In this document: positions 1 to 7,627 of the stretch, one piece after another
Layout: the number at the start of each line of letters is the position of its first letter
How positions within the stretch are numbered: position 1 is the first letter of the stretch
NCBI RefSeq assembly: GCF_002078505.1
Contig: NZ_LUAV01000035.1
Span: 289,955-353,954, forward strand
From: Ensifer aridi
Lineage (GTDB): Bacteria > Pseudomonadota > Alphaproteobacteria > Rhizobiales > Rhizobiaceae
Direction: 5' to 3'
Length of the DNA stretch: 64,000 nucleotides
Position numbers and translations under genes: made by a program
Notes under the pieces: generated by a model
What the model was told of the DNA's origin: nothing
The model's database searches: none
The model's input: only the letters and a program-made list of their open reading frames with translations

Positions 1-585
1 GGCGGGTCGAAGCGCAGCCAGGGCAGGAGAGGCGTTGCGGGAACGCTCGTGGTGGAGAAGCTGCTGGGAGCGGCGGCGGAGGCCGGCTGGCGGCTCGACG
101 AGCTCAGCGCACTAGGCGAGGATCTCAACGGCCGCATCCGCACCATGGGCGTGTCGCTCAGCGGTGTGACCGTACCGGACACGGAGCGGAAAACCTTCGC
201 GCTCAACGAAGACGAGATGGAGATGGGCGTCGGAATTCACGGAGAGCCAGGCCGTGCACGGGTCAAATTCGCGGCCGCCGACGAAATCGTGGAAACGATG
301 CTCGAGGCAATCTTGAGCGATCTGGCACGGGACCGGGGCGACAAGCTGCTCCTCTTCATCAATGGATTCGGTGGCACGCCAGTGTCGGAACTCTATCTCG
401 CCTACAATTCTGCCCGAGCGCGGCTCCAGAGCCTGGGTGTCACAGTTGCCCGGTCGCTGGTCGGAACCTATGTCACCTCCCTGGACATGGCGGGCCTCTC
501 AATCACCGTTGCCCGCCTCGAGGAGCGAGAGCTTTCCTTGTGGGACGCGCCGATCGACACGCCGGTGCTGCGCTGGGGAGGCTGA
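1..585 (+). CDS. dhaK: Dihydroxyacetone kinase, DhaK domain (3' part; 5' end outside window)
   Basis: The reading frame is open from base 1, so the gene is cut by the window edge and only about 194 C-terminal residues of a roughly 330-residue protein are present. The motif GRRGVAGT lies at the very start. The block MGVGIHGEPG carries the His that binds dihydroxyacetone covalently in the DhaK family, followed by LLLFINGFGGTP and a conserved C-terminal domain. DhaK binds dihydroxyacetone, and its partner DhaL or an ATP-type lid domain supplies the phosphate to give dihydroxyacetone phosphate. No dhaL follows within the window, so the partner is either upstream or absent. Family assignment is firm; the exact substrate (dihydroxyacetone or another triose/tetrulose in rhizobial sugar operons) is not decided here. 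Confidence 0.9.
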   Translation, partial: GGSKRSQGRRGVAGTLVVEKLLGAAAEAGWRLDELSALGEDLNGRIRTMGVSLSGVTVPDTERKTFALNEDEMEMGVGIHGEPGRARVKFAAADEIVETMLEAILSDLARDRGDKLLLFINGFGGTPVSELYLAYNSARARLQSLGVTVARSLVGTYVTSLDMAGLSITVARLEERELSLWDAPIDTPVLRWGG

Positions 586-648
586 TCGGATATTTTCGGA
601 GGTGTCGCTTGGCAGTTAATCGTAAGATGTGATCACCTCGGTGGCTTC

Positions 649-690
649 GCCATGGAACGATACCGGTTCGCAGCCTGTATCGTCCATGGC
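649..690. terminator. Inverted repeat between convergent dhaK and peptide-binding protein gene
   Basis: GCCATGG-A-ACGATAC at 649-663 pairs with GTATCGTCCATGGC at 677-690, with one bulged base and a 13-base loop. It lies between two genes that end towards each other. There is no T-run on either side, so a Rho-independent terminator is only a possibility. Confidence 0.4.
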
Positions 691-700
691 GGTCCAATCG

Positions 701-2215
701 TCAGTTCTTTACCGTGTCTTCCAGGAAAAACCGGCCAAGCGGATTCTGGTAGAAGTTCTCGATGTTCTTGCGCGAAACGTTCAGGTAGGGGCTGTAGTAG
801 AGGTCGACCCAGTGGACATCGTCCTTCGCCGTCTTCTGGATGTCGACGTACATGGCCTCACGCTTCGCCGGATCAAGCTCCAGACGCGCTGCGGCGACAA
901 GTTGCTTCACCTTGTCGCTGTTGTAGCGGGTCATGTAGTTCATATTGGTGTCGTGGCCGAGCACGAAGGTGGTCTTCTGGTCTGGATCGAGGATGTCGTT
1001 CGTCCAGTACATGACCGAAATATCGTAGTCGCCGGCGACCAGCATGTCCCAGCTTTGACTCGGGTCGACCTTCTGCAGATTGACCGTGACGCCTGCCTTG
1101 GCAAACTGCTGCTGCAGCTGCACCGCGATCTGCTCATCCACCTCGTTGCCGGCGTTTACGATATAGTTGAGCGTCAGGTCCGATGCTCCGGCCTCGGCCA
1201 GCATCGCCTTGGCCTTCTCCGGATCGTAAGGATACTGGTAGTTGGCGTCGTGGTGATAGAGCGAGCCCTTTGGAATGTAGGAATTTGCGACCGTGCCGAT
1301 GCCGAACGTGACCGTGTCGACGATCGCTTTCTTGTCTATCGCCATGTCCAGTGCCTGGCGCACTTCCTTCTTGGCAAGCATCCCGTGCTCATGGTTGATG
1401 AGCAGATGGTCCTCGCGGGTCGAGGTGTCAATGTGAACCGTGAGGTTCGGGTCCTTCTTCAGTTCCTCGACGCGCGAGAACGGAACGAAAATCGCTGCGT
1501 CGAGTTGGCCGGCCTGGACGTTCAGCATGCGAGTGTTGTCGTCCGGAACCGAAATCCACTCGACGCCGTCTAGTTTCACACGGTCGGCCTGCCAGAAGTT
1601 CGGATTCTTTTCGAGGATTACCCGGTCGCCGCGCCGCCACTCCTTGACGGTGAACGCGCCGGATGATGCCGTTGGCAGCTCGGCGAAGGCGTCCTCGCCA
1701 GCCTCGACGGCCTTCTTGGAAAGCACCGAGACGTTCGGAAGGGCAAGCGTCGACAGGAACGGCGCGGAGGGCGTCTTCAGCTTGACGACCAGCGTCTTCG
1801 GATCGGCCGCCTCGGCGGTTTCGACGATCTTGTAGCTGTCGCTCCAGAGAGAGCCTTCGTGGTCGCGGATGCGCAGCAGGCTGAAGGCGGCATCTTCGGC
1901 AGTGATCGGCGAGCCGTCGGAGAACTTTGCGTCGCGGATCTTGAACGTGTAGGTCAGGCCGTCGTCGGAAACGGTCCAGCTTTCGGCGAGGCCGGGCTCC
2001 AGCTTGGTGCCGGTCTTGTCAACGCGGACAAGCACCTCGAAGACGTTGGAAAACACCCAGTTGTCGACGTTCTGGGCCGACTTGATCGGATCGAATGTCG
2101 TCGAATCCTCGCGGCGGCCGATGGTGAGGATGCCGGCGGCTTCGGCATAACTGGCACTGAGTATGAGGGCGGCTGCGAAAGCGGCGCGGCCGATGTTGTT
2201 CCATCTTTTGGTCAT
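701..2215 (-). CDS. Peptide/nickel-type ABC transporter substrate-binding protein (SBP family 5)
   Basis: A 504-residue periplasmic solute receptor. It has an N-terminal signal peptide (positive start, hydrophobic stretch, cleavage near SYAEAA) and typical SBP_bac_5 blocks: TFDPIKSAQN near the mature start, LAESWTVSDDGLTYTFKIRD, and DGSPITAEDAAFSLLRI. It is the last gene of a five-gene operon read leftwards (hydrolase, two permeases, double ATPase, receptor), 18 bases after the ATPase gene. A short GAAGGGA stretch serves as ribosome-binding site. The ligand is probably a short peptide or amide because the operon begins with an iminopeptidase-like enzyme and sits beside a LuxR-type regulator. 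That ligand is an inference from context. Confidence 0.88.
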   Translation of the reverse strand: MTKRWNNIGRAAFAAALILSASYAEAAGILTIGRREDSTTFDPIKSAQNVDNWVFSNVFEVLVRVDKTGTKLEPGLAESWTVSDDGLTYTFKIRDAKFSDGSPITAEDAAFSLLRIRDHEGSLWSDSYKIVETAEAADPKTLVVKLKTPSAPFLSTLALPNVSVLSKKAVEAGEDAFAELPTASSGAFTVKEWRRGDRVILEKNPNFWQADRVKLDGVEWISVPDDNTRMLNVQAGQLDAAIFVPFSRVEELKKDPNLTVHIDTSTREDHLLINHEHGMLAKKEVRQALDMAIDKKAIVDTVTFGIGTVANSYIPKGSLYHHDANYQYPYDPEKAKAMLAEAGASDLTLNYIVNAGNEVDEQIAVQLQQQFAKAGVTVNLQKVDPSQSWDMLVAGDYDISVMYWTNDILDPDQKTTFVLGHDTNMNYMTRYNSDKVKQLVAAARLELDPAKREAMYVDIQKTAKDDVHWVDLYYSPYLNVSRKNIENFYQNPLGRFFLEDTVKN

Positions 2216-2233
2216 AGTTCGTTCCCTTCGTTA

Positions 2234-3937
2234 TTATGGCATGCGTTTGAAGGACTGGATCGGTTCGAGAGACGCGGCATCGGTATGGCCGAGCAACTGC
2301 CTGTCGGGATCAATGTCGGGGATCGCTGCGATCAACGCGGCGGTGTAGGGATGTTTCGGCCGGGAGAAGACGTCCTCGGAGCGGCCGTCCTCGACGATCT
2401 CTCCGCGATACATCACTACCGTGCGTTCGCACAGGTTGCGCACGATCGCCAGGTCATGGGCGATGAAGATCAACGTCAGGTTAAGGTCGCGGGCGAGCTT
2501 GCGGAAGAGATCGATGATCTGCGCCTGGATCGTGACATCGAGTGCTGCGACGCATTCGTCCGCGATAATCAGCCTCGGATCGACGGCAAGCGCACGGGCG
2601 ATGCCAGCCCTCTGACACTGCCCGCCGCTCATGCTGCGCGGCTTGCGGTTGACGAATTCGCGCTCCAGTCCGACAAGGTCCAGCAGCTCGTCGACGCGGG
2701 ACGGAATGTCGGCCCTGGCGATCTTTTTCTGGACTTTCAGCACTTCAGCAAGGGTCTGGCCGATGGTCAGGCGCGGGTTCAGCGCATTGAACGGGTCTTG
2801 AAAGACCATGGCCGCCTCGCGCCGCAGCCTGGCGAGACCCGCATTCCTCTGCTGAAAAAGATCGATACCATCGAAGCTGACATGACCGGAAGAGATCGGT
2901 GTCAGGCCCAGCAGAGCACGGGCAAGCGTACTCTTGCCGCTGCCGGATTCGCCGACGATGCCGACCGTTTCGCCGGGCATGATCTGCAGATTGACACCCG
3001 AGAGGGCGCCGACGGTTCGGGCGTTCTTTCCCCTGAAAAGGCTGCCGCCTGTCGGGTACCGCACATGCAAATCGTCGATTTCCAGAAGCGGCCTTGTCGC
3101 TGCACGTGAGGGCGCAGGGGCACTGACGGCGGGGAGCGCCACGTCCGGCATCGATGGATGGCTGTGGATGAGGCGAACCGTATACGGGTCCTGCGGTGCG
3201 GACAGGATTGTCCGTTTCAGCCCCTGTTCCAGCAGCCTGCCGCCGCGCATCACGGCAATGCGGTCGCAGGTCTGCGCCACGACGCCGAGGTCATGGGTGA
3301 TGAGGATGATCGACAGGCCGTGCCTATCGCGGATATCCATCAAGAGCTTCAGGATCTGCGCCTGGATCGTGACGTCGAGCGCGGTGGTCGGTTCGTCGGC
3401 TATGAGGATTTGCGGATTGCAGGAGAGCGCCACACCGATCATAGCCCGCTGACGCATGCCGCCGGAAAGCTCGTGCGGGTAGCTGTCGTACTGGCGGACG
3501 GGTTCAGGGAAACCGATCTGCGCCAGTATCTCGATCGCTGCCGCGCGCGCATCGCGGCCGTTGATGCCCTGATGATAGCGGATTCCCTCGAGGATCTGAT
3601 CACCGATGCGCATGACCGGATCGAGATGGCTGGTCGGGTTCTGGAAGATCATGCCAATCTCGGCGCCGCGCACCTTTAGCATCTCGGCGTCGGTGACGGC
3701 AGTGAGGTCGCGCTCTTCGAAGAGAATGGTGCCGCCTTCGATCTTCAGCAAGGATGATGGCAGGAGGCGCACGAGCGAGCGGCAGAACAGGCTCTTGCCC
3801 GAGCCGCTTTCGCCGACGAGGCCGAGGATCTCGCCCTTGGCGAGGTCGAGTGAGACGCCCTGCAGCAGGGTGCGCGTTTCTCCCTGGAGATGCGCTTTTA
3901 CGGTCAGGTCGCGGACCGACAGGACGGAGGCACTCAT
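2234..3937 (-). CDS. Peptide ABC transporter, fused double ATP-binding protein (DppD-DppF type)
   Basis: A 567-residue protein with two ABC ATPase domains in tandem, equivalent to DppD plus DppF. Domain 1 has Walker A GESGSGKS, signature LSGGMRQR and Walker B ILIADEP. Domain 2 has a second GESGSGKS, a variant signature MSGGQCQR and Walker B LIIADECVAALD, in which the usual DEP/DEA is DEC. The frame stays open further upstream, but the start at 3937 is preferred because its ATG forms an ATGA overlap with the permease stop and begins the family-typical MSASVLSVRDLTV. It energises import by hydrolysing ATP at the inner face of the membrane. Confidence 0.88.
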   Translation of the reverse strand: MSASVLSVRDLTVKAHLQGETRTLLQGVSLDLAKGEILGLVGESGSGKSLFCRSLVRLLPSSLLKIEGGTILFEERDLTAVTDAEMLKVRGAEIGMIFQNPTSHLDPVMRIGDQILEGIRYHQGINGRDARAAAIEILAQIGFPEPVRQYDSYPHELSGGMRQRAMIGVALSCNPQILIADEPTTALDVTIQAQILKLLMDIRDRHGLSIILITHDLGVVAQTCDRIAVMRGGRLLEQGLKRTILSAPQDPYTVRLIHSHPSMPDVALPAVSAPAPSRAATRPLLEIDDLHVRYPTGGSLFRGKNARTVGALSGVNLQIMPGETVGIVGESGSGKSTLARALLGLTPISSGHVSFDGIDLFQQRNAGLARLRREAAMVFQDPFNALNPRLTIGQTLAEVLKVQKKIARADIPSRVDELLDLVGLEREFVNRKPRSMSGGQCQRAGIARALAVDPRLIIADECVAALDVTIQAQIIDLFRKLARDLNLTLIFIAHDLAIVRNLCERTVVMYRGEIVEDGRSEDVFSRPKHPYTAALIAAIPDIDPDRQLLGHTDAASLEPIQSFKRMP

Positions 3938-4785
3938 TCGTGCACTCCGAGTAGTTCGCCAAGCGCGTCGCCCAGCATGCTGAAGCCGAAGGCAAGGCAG
4001 ACGATGGACAGGCCGGGAAATAGCGTGATCCACCAGGCCGTGGTGATGAAGCTCTGGCCTTCCGCGACCATGACGCCCCATTCGGCGACCGGCGGCTGCA
4101 CGCCAAGACCGAGGTAGCTGACGGCTGCCCCGCTCAGCAGCACCAGCACGGCATCCGACATGGCGAAGACGATTGAGCCGGCAATGGCATTGGGTAGCAA
4201 GTGCCGGAACATGATGCGGAAGCGGCCGAAACCGAGGCTGACGGCTGCAACGGCATAGTCGCTGTTCTTCAGGACCAGGATCTGTGCCCGGATCAACCGG
4301 GCATATGACACCCAGCCGACCAGCGCCATGGCAATGTAGAAGCTGCTGAGGCCCGGACCCAGAATGGCGATGATCGACAGCATCAGCACCAGGAACGGAA
4401 AGGCCAGGATGATGTCGATGAGGCGCATGAACAACGCGTCGACGATGCCCCCGAAGAAGCCGGCGATGGTGCCGACTATCGTGCCTATCACGAAGGGGAA
4501 GACCACGCCGATCAGGGCGATCTGGAGGTCGATGCGAGTGCCCCAGATGACGCGTGAGAGGAGATCGCGGCCGAAGTTGTCGGTGCCGAACGGATGCAGG
4601 AGCGATGGCGGCTGCAGGCGGGTTGCACCGTTCTGCAGGATCGGGTCATAGGGCGCAACGACGGGTGCGCCGATCGCCAGCAGCAGGAAAAACAGCAGGA
4701 TGCCCGCGCCGATGACCAGGGGCAGCCGTTGGCTGAGGCGCAACCGCCAGCCGGCGGGCGACGAGGACACCGTGCCGGCGCTCAT
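3934..4785 (-). CDS. Peptide ABC transporter permease (DppC type)
   Basis: A 283-residue inner-membrane protein of the BPD_transp_1 family. It has an N-terminal transmembrane segment (LVIGAGILLFFLLLAIGAPVV), then the DppC-typical HPFGTDNFGRDLLSRVIWGTR block, then about five more hydrophobic segments. The EAA-type loop, which contacts the ATPase, lies around AVAAVSLGFGRFRIMFRHLLPN. It overlaps both neighbours by four bases (ATGA), which suggests translational coupling and one-to-one subunit production with the DppB-type partner. Confidence 0.88.
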   Translation of the reverse strand: MSAGTVSSSPAGWRLRLSQRLPLVIGAGILLFFLLLAIGAPVVAPYDPILQNGATRLQPPSLLHPFGTDNFGRDLLSRVIWGTRIDLQIALIGVVFPFVIGTIVGTIAGFFGGIVDALFMRLIDIILAFPFLVLMLSIIAILGPGLSSFYIAMALVGWVSYARLIRAQILVLKNSDYAVAAVSLGFGRFRIMFRHLLPNAIAGSIVFAMSDAVLVLLSGAAVSYLGLGVQPPVAEWGVMVAEGQSFITTAWWITLFPGLSIVCLAFGFSMLGDALGELLGVHE

Positions 4786-5720
4786 AGTTTCACCCTCGGA
4801 TCGATGGCGACGGTGACGACGTCGGCGAGGAAGTTGACGAGCACCGTGGCGCAGGCAAACACCATGGCGACACCCTGCACGACCATGTAATCGCGCGAGA
4901 AGATGGCGCGCACGAGCAGCTGCCCCATGCCCGGCAGGGCAAAGACGCTTTCGACCACGACCGTGCCGCCGATCAGCCAGCCGATATTGACCGCCAGAAG
5001 GTTGATGGTCGGCACCAGCGAATTCGGCACGACATGCCGCCAGAAGACGATACGCTCAGGCATGCCGCGCGCTCGGGCGGCGGTCGCGACGTCTGACTTC
5101 AGGGCCTCTATCATTGCCGCGCGCAGGCTGCGGATCAGCACCGTGGAAAGGGAGAGGGCTACTGTCAGGCTCGGCAGAACCAGATGGACGAGCTTGTCGC
5201 CGAACGTCTCCCCGTAGCCGGACACCGGCAGCAGGTCGAGTTTGACGCTGAAAAGGATCATCAGCATCAGGCCGAGCCAAAAGGGCGGGAAACCGATGCC
5301 GAATGTGGAAACAATGCGGACCACATGGTCGGGCGCCTTGCCGGAATTGCGCGCGGCCAGCGCCGCCATGGGTACGGCGATGAGGACCGACAGGACGACG
5401 CTCGACAGGACGAGCGCTATGGTCGGCTCGATGCGGGTGGCGATGAGCTTCAGGACATCGATCTTGTAGAGGATCGACTTGCCCATCTCGCCATTGGCGA
5501 GATTCTTCACGAAATAGAAATATTGCTGCCACATCGCCTCGTCGAGGCCGTATTGAGCGCGGATCTTGGCGATGGCCGATGGCGTGGCGCGGGCGCCCAG
5601 GAGGTTGCGCGCCGGATCGCCGGGGATGAGCCGCACCAGAATGAAGGTGATGACGCTGATCCCGAAGATGACGGGCAGGAACTGCAAAGGTCGAGTGAGG
5701 ACGAACCTATAGCGATGCAT
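4782..5720 (-). CDS. Peptide ABC transporter permease (DppB type)
   Basis: A 312-residue permease starting with the DppB hallmark LPVIFGISVITFILVRLIPGDPA and containing GLDEAMWQQYFYFVKN. The second half has the EAA-loop block TAARARGMPERIVFWRHVVPN. Six transmembrane segments are expected. It follows the hydrolase gene by about 50 bases and overlaps the next permease by four bases. It forms the membrane channel with the DppC-type subunit; substrate specificity lies mainly in the receptor encoded at the end of the operon. Confidence 0.88.
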   Translation of the reverse strand: MHRYRFVLTRPLQFLPVIFGISVITFILVRLIPGDPARNLLGARATPSAIAKIRAQYGLDEAMWQQYFYFVKNLANGEMGKSILYKIDVLKLIATRIEPTIALVLSSVVLSVLIAVPMAALAARNSGKAPDHVVRIVSTFGIGFPPFWLGLMLMILFSVKLDLLPVSGYGETFGDKLVHLVLPSLTVALSLSTVLIRSLRAAMIEALKSDVATAARARGMPERIVFWRHVVPNSLVPTINLLAVNIGWLIGGTVVVESVFALPGMGQLLVRAIFSRDYMVVQGVAMVFACATVLVNFLADVVTVAIDPRVKL

Positions 5721-5771
5721 GGCGATGTCGCCGCCTCCGTCTTTTTCGGATGTCTCTCGCCATGTGTTGCA

Positions 5772-6662
5772 TCAGTTCGGCCCGTGCCGCGACAGGAAAT
5801 CGATCAGAGCAGGATAATATTCCGCGGGGTTCTCGTAGAAAGGCATGTGGCTCGCATTGGCGAAAACCCTGAGCTCGGCGTTCGGGATTGCGAGCTTCAT
5901 CTTCAGGGCGCAGGCCGGCGTGAGCTCGTCGTGTTCTCCCGTGGTGATCAGCGTCGGCACCTTTATGCCGGGAAGGTCGGGAATGCGGTTCCAGTCCTTG
6001 AGATTGCCGGTATAGAGAAACTCGTTCGGGCCCTGCATCGTGCCATAGGGACCCATGTTCCAGTCGTCAAGCGACCGGCGTAAGGGCGCAGGCCATTCCG
6101 GCAGACGGCAGACATGGCGATGGTTCAGGATGGTGATGGCTGCCATGTATTCGGGATGGTCGTATGTGCCCTGCGCCTCGTGCTTCTGCATCATGGCAAC
6201 GGTCTCCGGCCCGAGTGCGGCGCGCAGCCGCTCAAGCTCGGTGACGAGGTGCGGCATGTCGGCGACCGTGTCCTCGAGGATCAGCGTCTGCAGATTTTCC
6301 GGGTATGTCAGAGCGTAATCGATCGCCAGCCAGCCACCCCAGGAATGGCCGAGCATATGTAACCTGCCGAGCCCCAGTGCCTTGCGAACCGTTTCGGTCT
6401 CCTCGACATACCGGCCGATCGTCCAGAGCGAAGGATCGGTCGGGCGGTCGGAGGCGCCTGTGCCGAGCTGATCGAAGGCGACCACGCGATAGCCCTTGTC
6501 GATGAGACATGAATGGGCTTCGCGCAGATAGTCACAGGGTAATCCCGGACCGCCATTCAGGCAGAACAAGGTTTCCGGGCCTGCACCGAAGCTGTAGGCC
6601 ATCACCTTGTAGCCATCGACCTCGATTTCATGTCGCGCCTCTGGCTCGATATCACGCCACAT
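5772..6662 (-). CDS. Proline iminopeptidase-like alpha/beta hydrolase (first pip gene)
   Basis: A 296-residue alpha/beta hydrolase of peptidase family S33. The nucleophile elbow is GHSWGG with Ser near residue 107. The oxyanion block is NGGPG near residues 36-40, where family members usually have HGGPG. The acid is in TGEHDELTP and the catalytic His in NASHMPF. The frame can be extended to a TTG at 6677, but the ATG at 6662 is preferred. It heads the peptide-transporter operon and is divergent from the LuxR-type gene. In plant-associated bacteria, pip genes next to LuxR solos are regulator targets. The enzyme may process a plant-derived peptide or amide rather than act as a general peptidase. 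Confidence 0.82.
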   Translation of the reverse strand: MWRDIEPEARHEIEVDGYKVMAYSFGAGPETLFCLNGGPGLPCDYLREAHSCLIDKGYRVVAFDQLGTGASDRPTDPSLWTIGRYVEETETVRKALGLGRLHMLGHSWGGWLAIDYALTYPENLQTLILEDTVADMPHLVTELERLRAALGPETVAMMQKHEAQGTYDHPEYMAAITILNHRHVCRLPEWPAPLRRSLDDWNMGPYGTMQGPNEFLYTGNLKDWNRIPDLPGIKVPTLITTGEHDELTPACALKMKLAIPNAELRVFANASHMPFYENPAEYYPALIDFLSRHGPN

Positions 6663-6687
6663 TGGCCGCCCCGGCAAAGAATCTGCT

Positions 6688-6704
6688 TGCTCAATAATTG
6701 AGCA
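6688..6704. promoter_or_regulatory. 17-bp perfect palindrome upstream of first pip gene
   Basis: TGCTCAAT-A-ATTGAGCA has 8-base arms around one central base. It lies 26 bases before the ATG of the leftward pip gene, in the divergent pip/LuxR interval. It could be an operator or a leader hairpin. It differs from the 16-bp CTATAAG-type site found twice at this locus. Confidence 0.45.
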
Positions 6705-6742
6705 TGGCTAAATTTTTACCCGAAACGCCAGTCGGCGCCCAG

Positions 6743-6758
6743 CTATAAGAAGTGATAG
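6743..6758. promoter_or_regulatory. Candidate LuxR-solo binding site 1 (CTATAAGAAGTGATAG)
   Basis: This 16-base site recurs at 7560-7575 with only the two central bases changed (AA to TT). Both copies lie within CAGCTAT-N8-ATAGG(T/A), read on opposite strands. The site is 81 bases before the leftward pip ATG and 29 before the ATG of the regulator, where an activator of a divergent promoter could act. No binding data were available. Confidence 0.5.
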
Positions 6759-6786
6759 GTTCACCTGTGACCGGGGACCGGAGCCA

Positions 6787-7572
6787 ATGATGATCGATGA
6801 AATCGGGACGATCAGGAACCAGTTCACCGCGCACGAGACCCTGGATGGCTGTGTCGACCAGGTCTTCGAGGCGATGAAATCGATCGGTTTCGAGGCGCTG
6901 ATCTACGACTATACGCCGGTGCCCTGGGATCTCGATGGCACGATCATGATCCCGTCGCTGCTGAAACTGCGCAACATTTCCGATGACATGCACGAATACT
7001 GGTTCGATCGCGGCTATTTCCGCATCGATCCCGTGCAGCAGGTGGCGCTGCGCACCTCTACGCCGTTTTTCTGGAACTATGACACCGATGCAGACACGCT
7101 GATCAGGCGCTTCATGAGCGATGATACGGCGCCTGTCGCCCGGTATCTACGCGAACGGGACATGTCGACCGGCGTCACCGTTCCCGTCCACATGCCGCGC
7201 GGCGACTATGCGACGGTGACGGGCGTGCGTTTCGGCGCCAACCGGGAATTCGAGCGGCATGCGCTGCGCTACACAGCCGATTTCAACCTGCTCGCCCATG
7301 TGTTTCACGAGGCGGCCTATTCGCTGTTCGACGCGCGGGCCTTCAACGTGGGCACTGCAAGGCTGACGGAACGGGAGCGTGAATGCCTTCGCTATTCCGC
7401 CGAAGGCCACTCTGCCAAGGAAATTTCCCGGATCATCCAACGCTCGGTTCCGACCGTCGTCATGCACCTTAACGCCGCGGCCAAGAAGCTCGGGGCCAAG
7501 AACCGTACCCAGGCGGTGGTGCGCGCCACGCATTACCGGCTGCTTGAAGAGCGCCCGTCCTATAAGTTGTGA
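6787..7572 (+). CDS. LuxR-family solo regulator (plant-signal-responsive OryR/PipR/NesR-like subgroup)
   Basis: A 261-residue quorum-sensing-type regulator. The autoinducer-binding domain is at about 15-170. The LuxR helix-turn-helix is at about 192-255 (LTERERECLRYSAEGHSAKEIS). In the ligand pocket the block DMHEYWFDRGYFRIDPV has Met68 and Trp72 where AHL-binding members have Trp and Tyr, while Asp81 and Pro82 are kept. Those two substitutions mark the plant-associated LuxR solos (OryR, XccR, PsoR, PipR, NesR), which respond to plant compounds instead of acyl-homoserine lactones. There is no luxI nearby, and a pip gene lies on each side, as in that group. It probably activates both pip units. 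Tandem ATG codons at 6787 and 6790 follow a CGGAG motif. Confidence 0.88.
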   Translation: MMIDEIGTIRNQFTAHETLDGCVDQVFEAMKSIGFEALIYDYTPVPWDLDGTIMIPSLLKLRNISDDMHEYWFDRGYFRIDPVQQVALRTSTPFFWNYDTDADTLIRRFMSDDTAPVARYLRERDMSTGVTVPVHMPRGDYATVTGVRFGANREFERHALRYTADFNLLAHVFHEAAYSLFDARAFNVGTARLTERERECLRYSAEGHSAKEISRIIQRSVPTVVMHLNAAAKKLGAKNRTQAVVRATHYRLLEERPSYKL

Positions 7573-7575
7573 TAG
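7560..7575. promoter_or_regulatory. Candidate LuxR-solo binding site 2 (CTATAAGTTGTGATAG)
   Basis: This copy overlaps the last codons and stop of the LuxR gene and lies about 52 bases before the second pip start. It matches 14 of 16 bases of the site at 6743-6758. Because it overlaps coding sequence, part of its conservation could be chance, but the final four bases are intergenic. Confidence 0.48.
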
Positions 7576-7627
7576 CTGCCGCGGCTTAAAACACCGCGTT
7601 ATGCTTCCTCCATCGTCAGACGTGGAG

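Noticed and set aside
629..1573. Long plus-strand frame opposite the peptide receptor gene
   Set aside because: It is the antisense shadow of a clear SBP gene, with no ribosome site and no recognisable domain.
3938..4081. N-terminal extension of the double ATPase
   Set aside because: It runs through the permease gene in another frame; the ATGA start at 3937 gives the normal ATPase N terminus.
6787..7572. Acyl-homoserine-lactone quorum-sensing pair
   Set aside because: No luxI gene in the window and the AHL-contact residues are replaced, so a solo is more likely.
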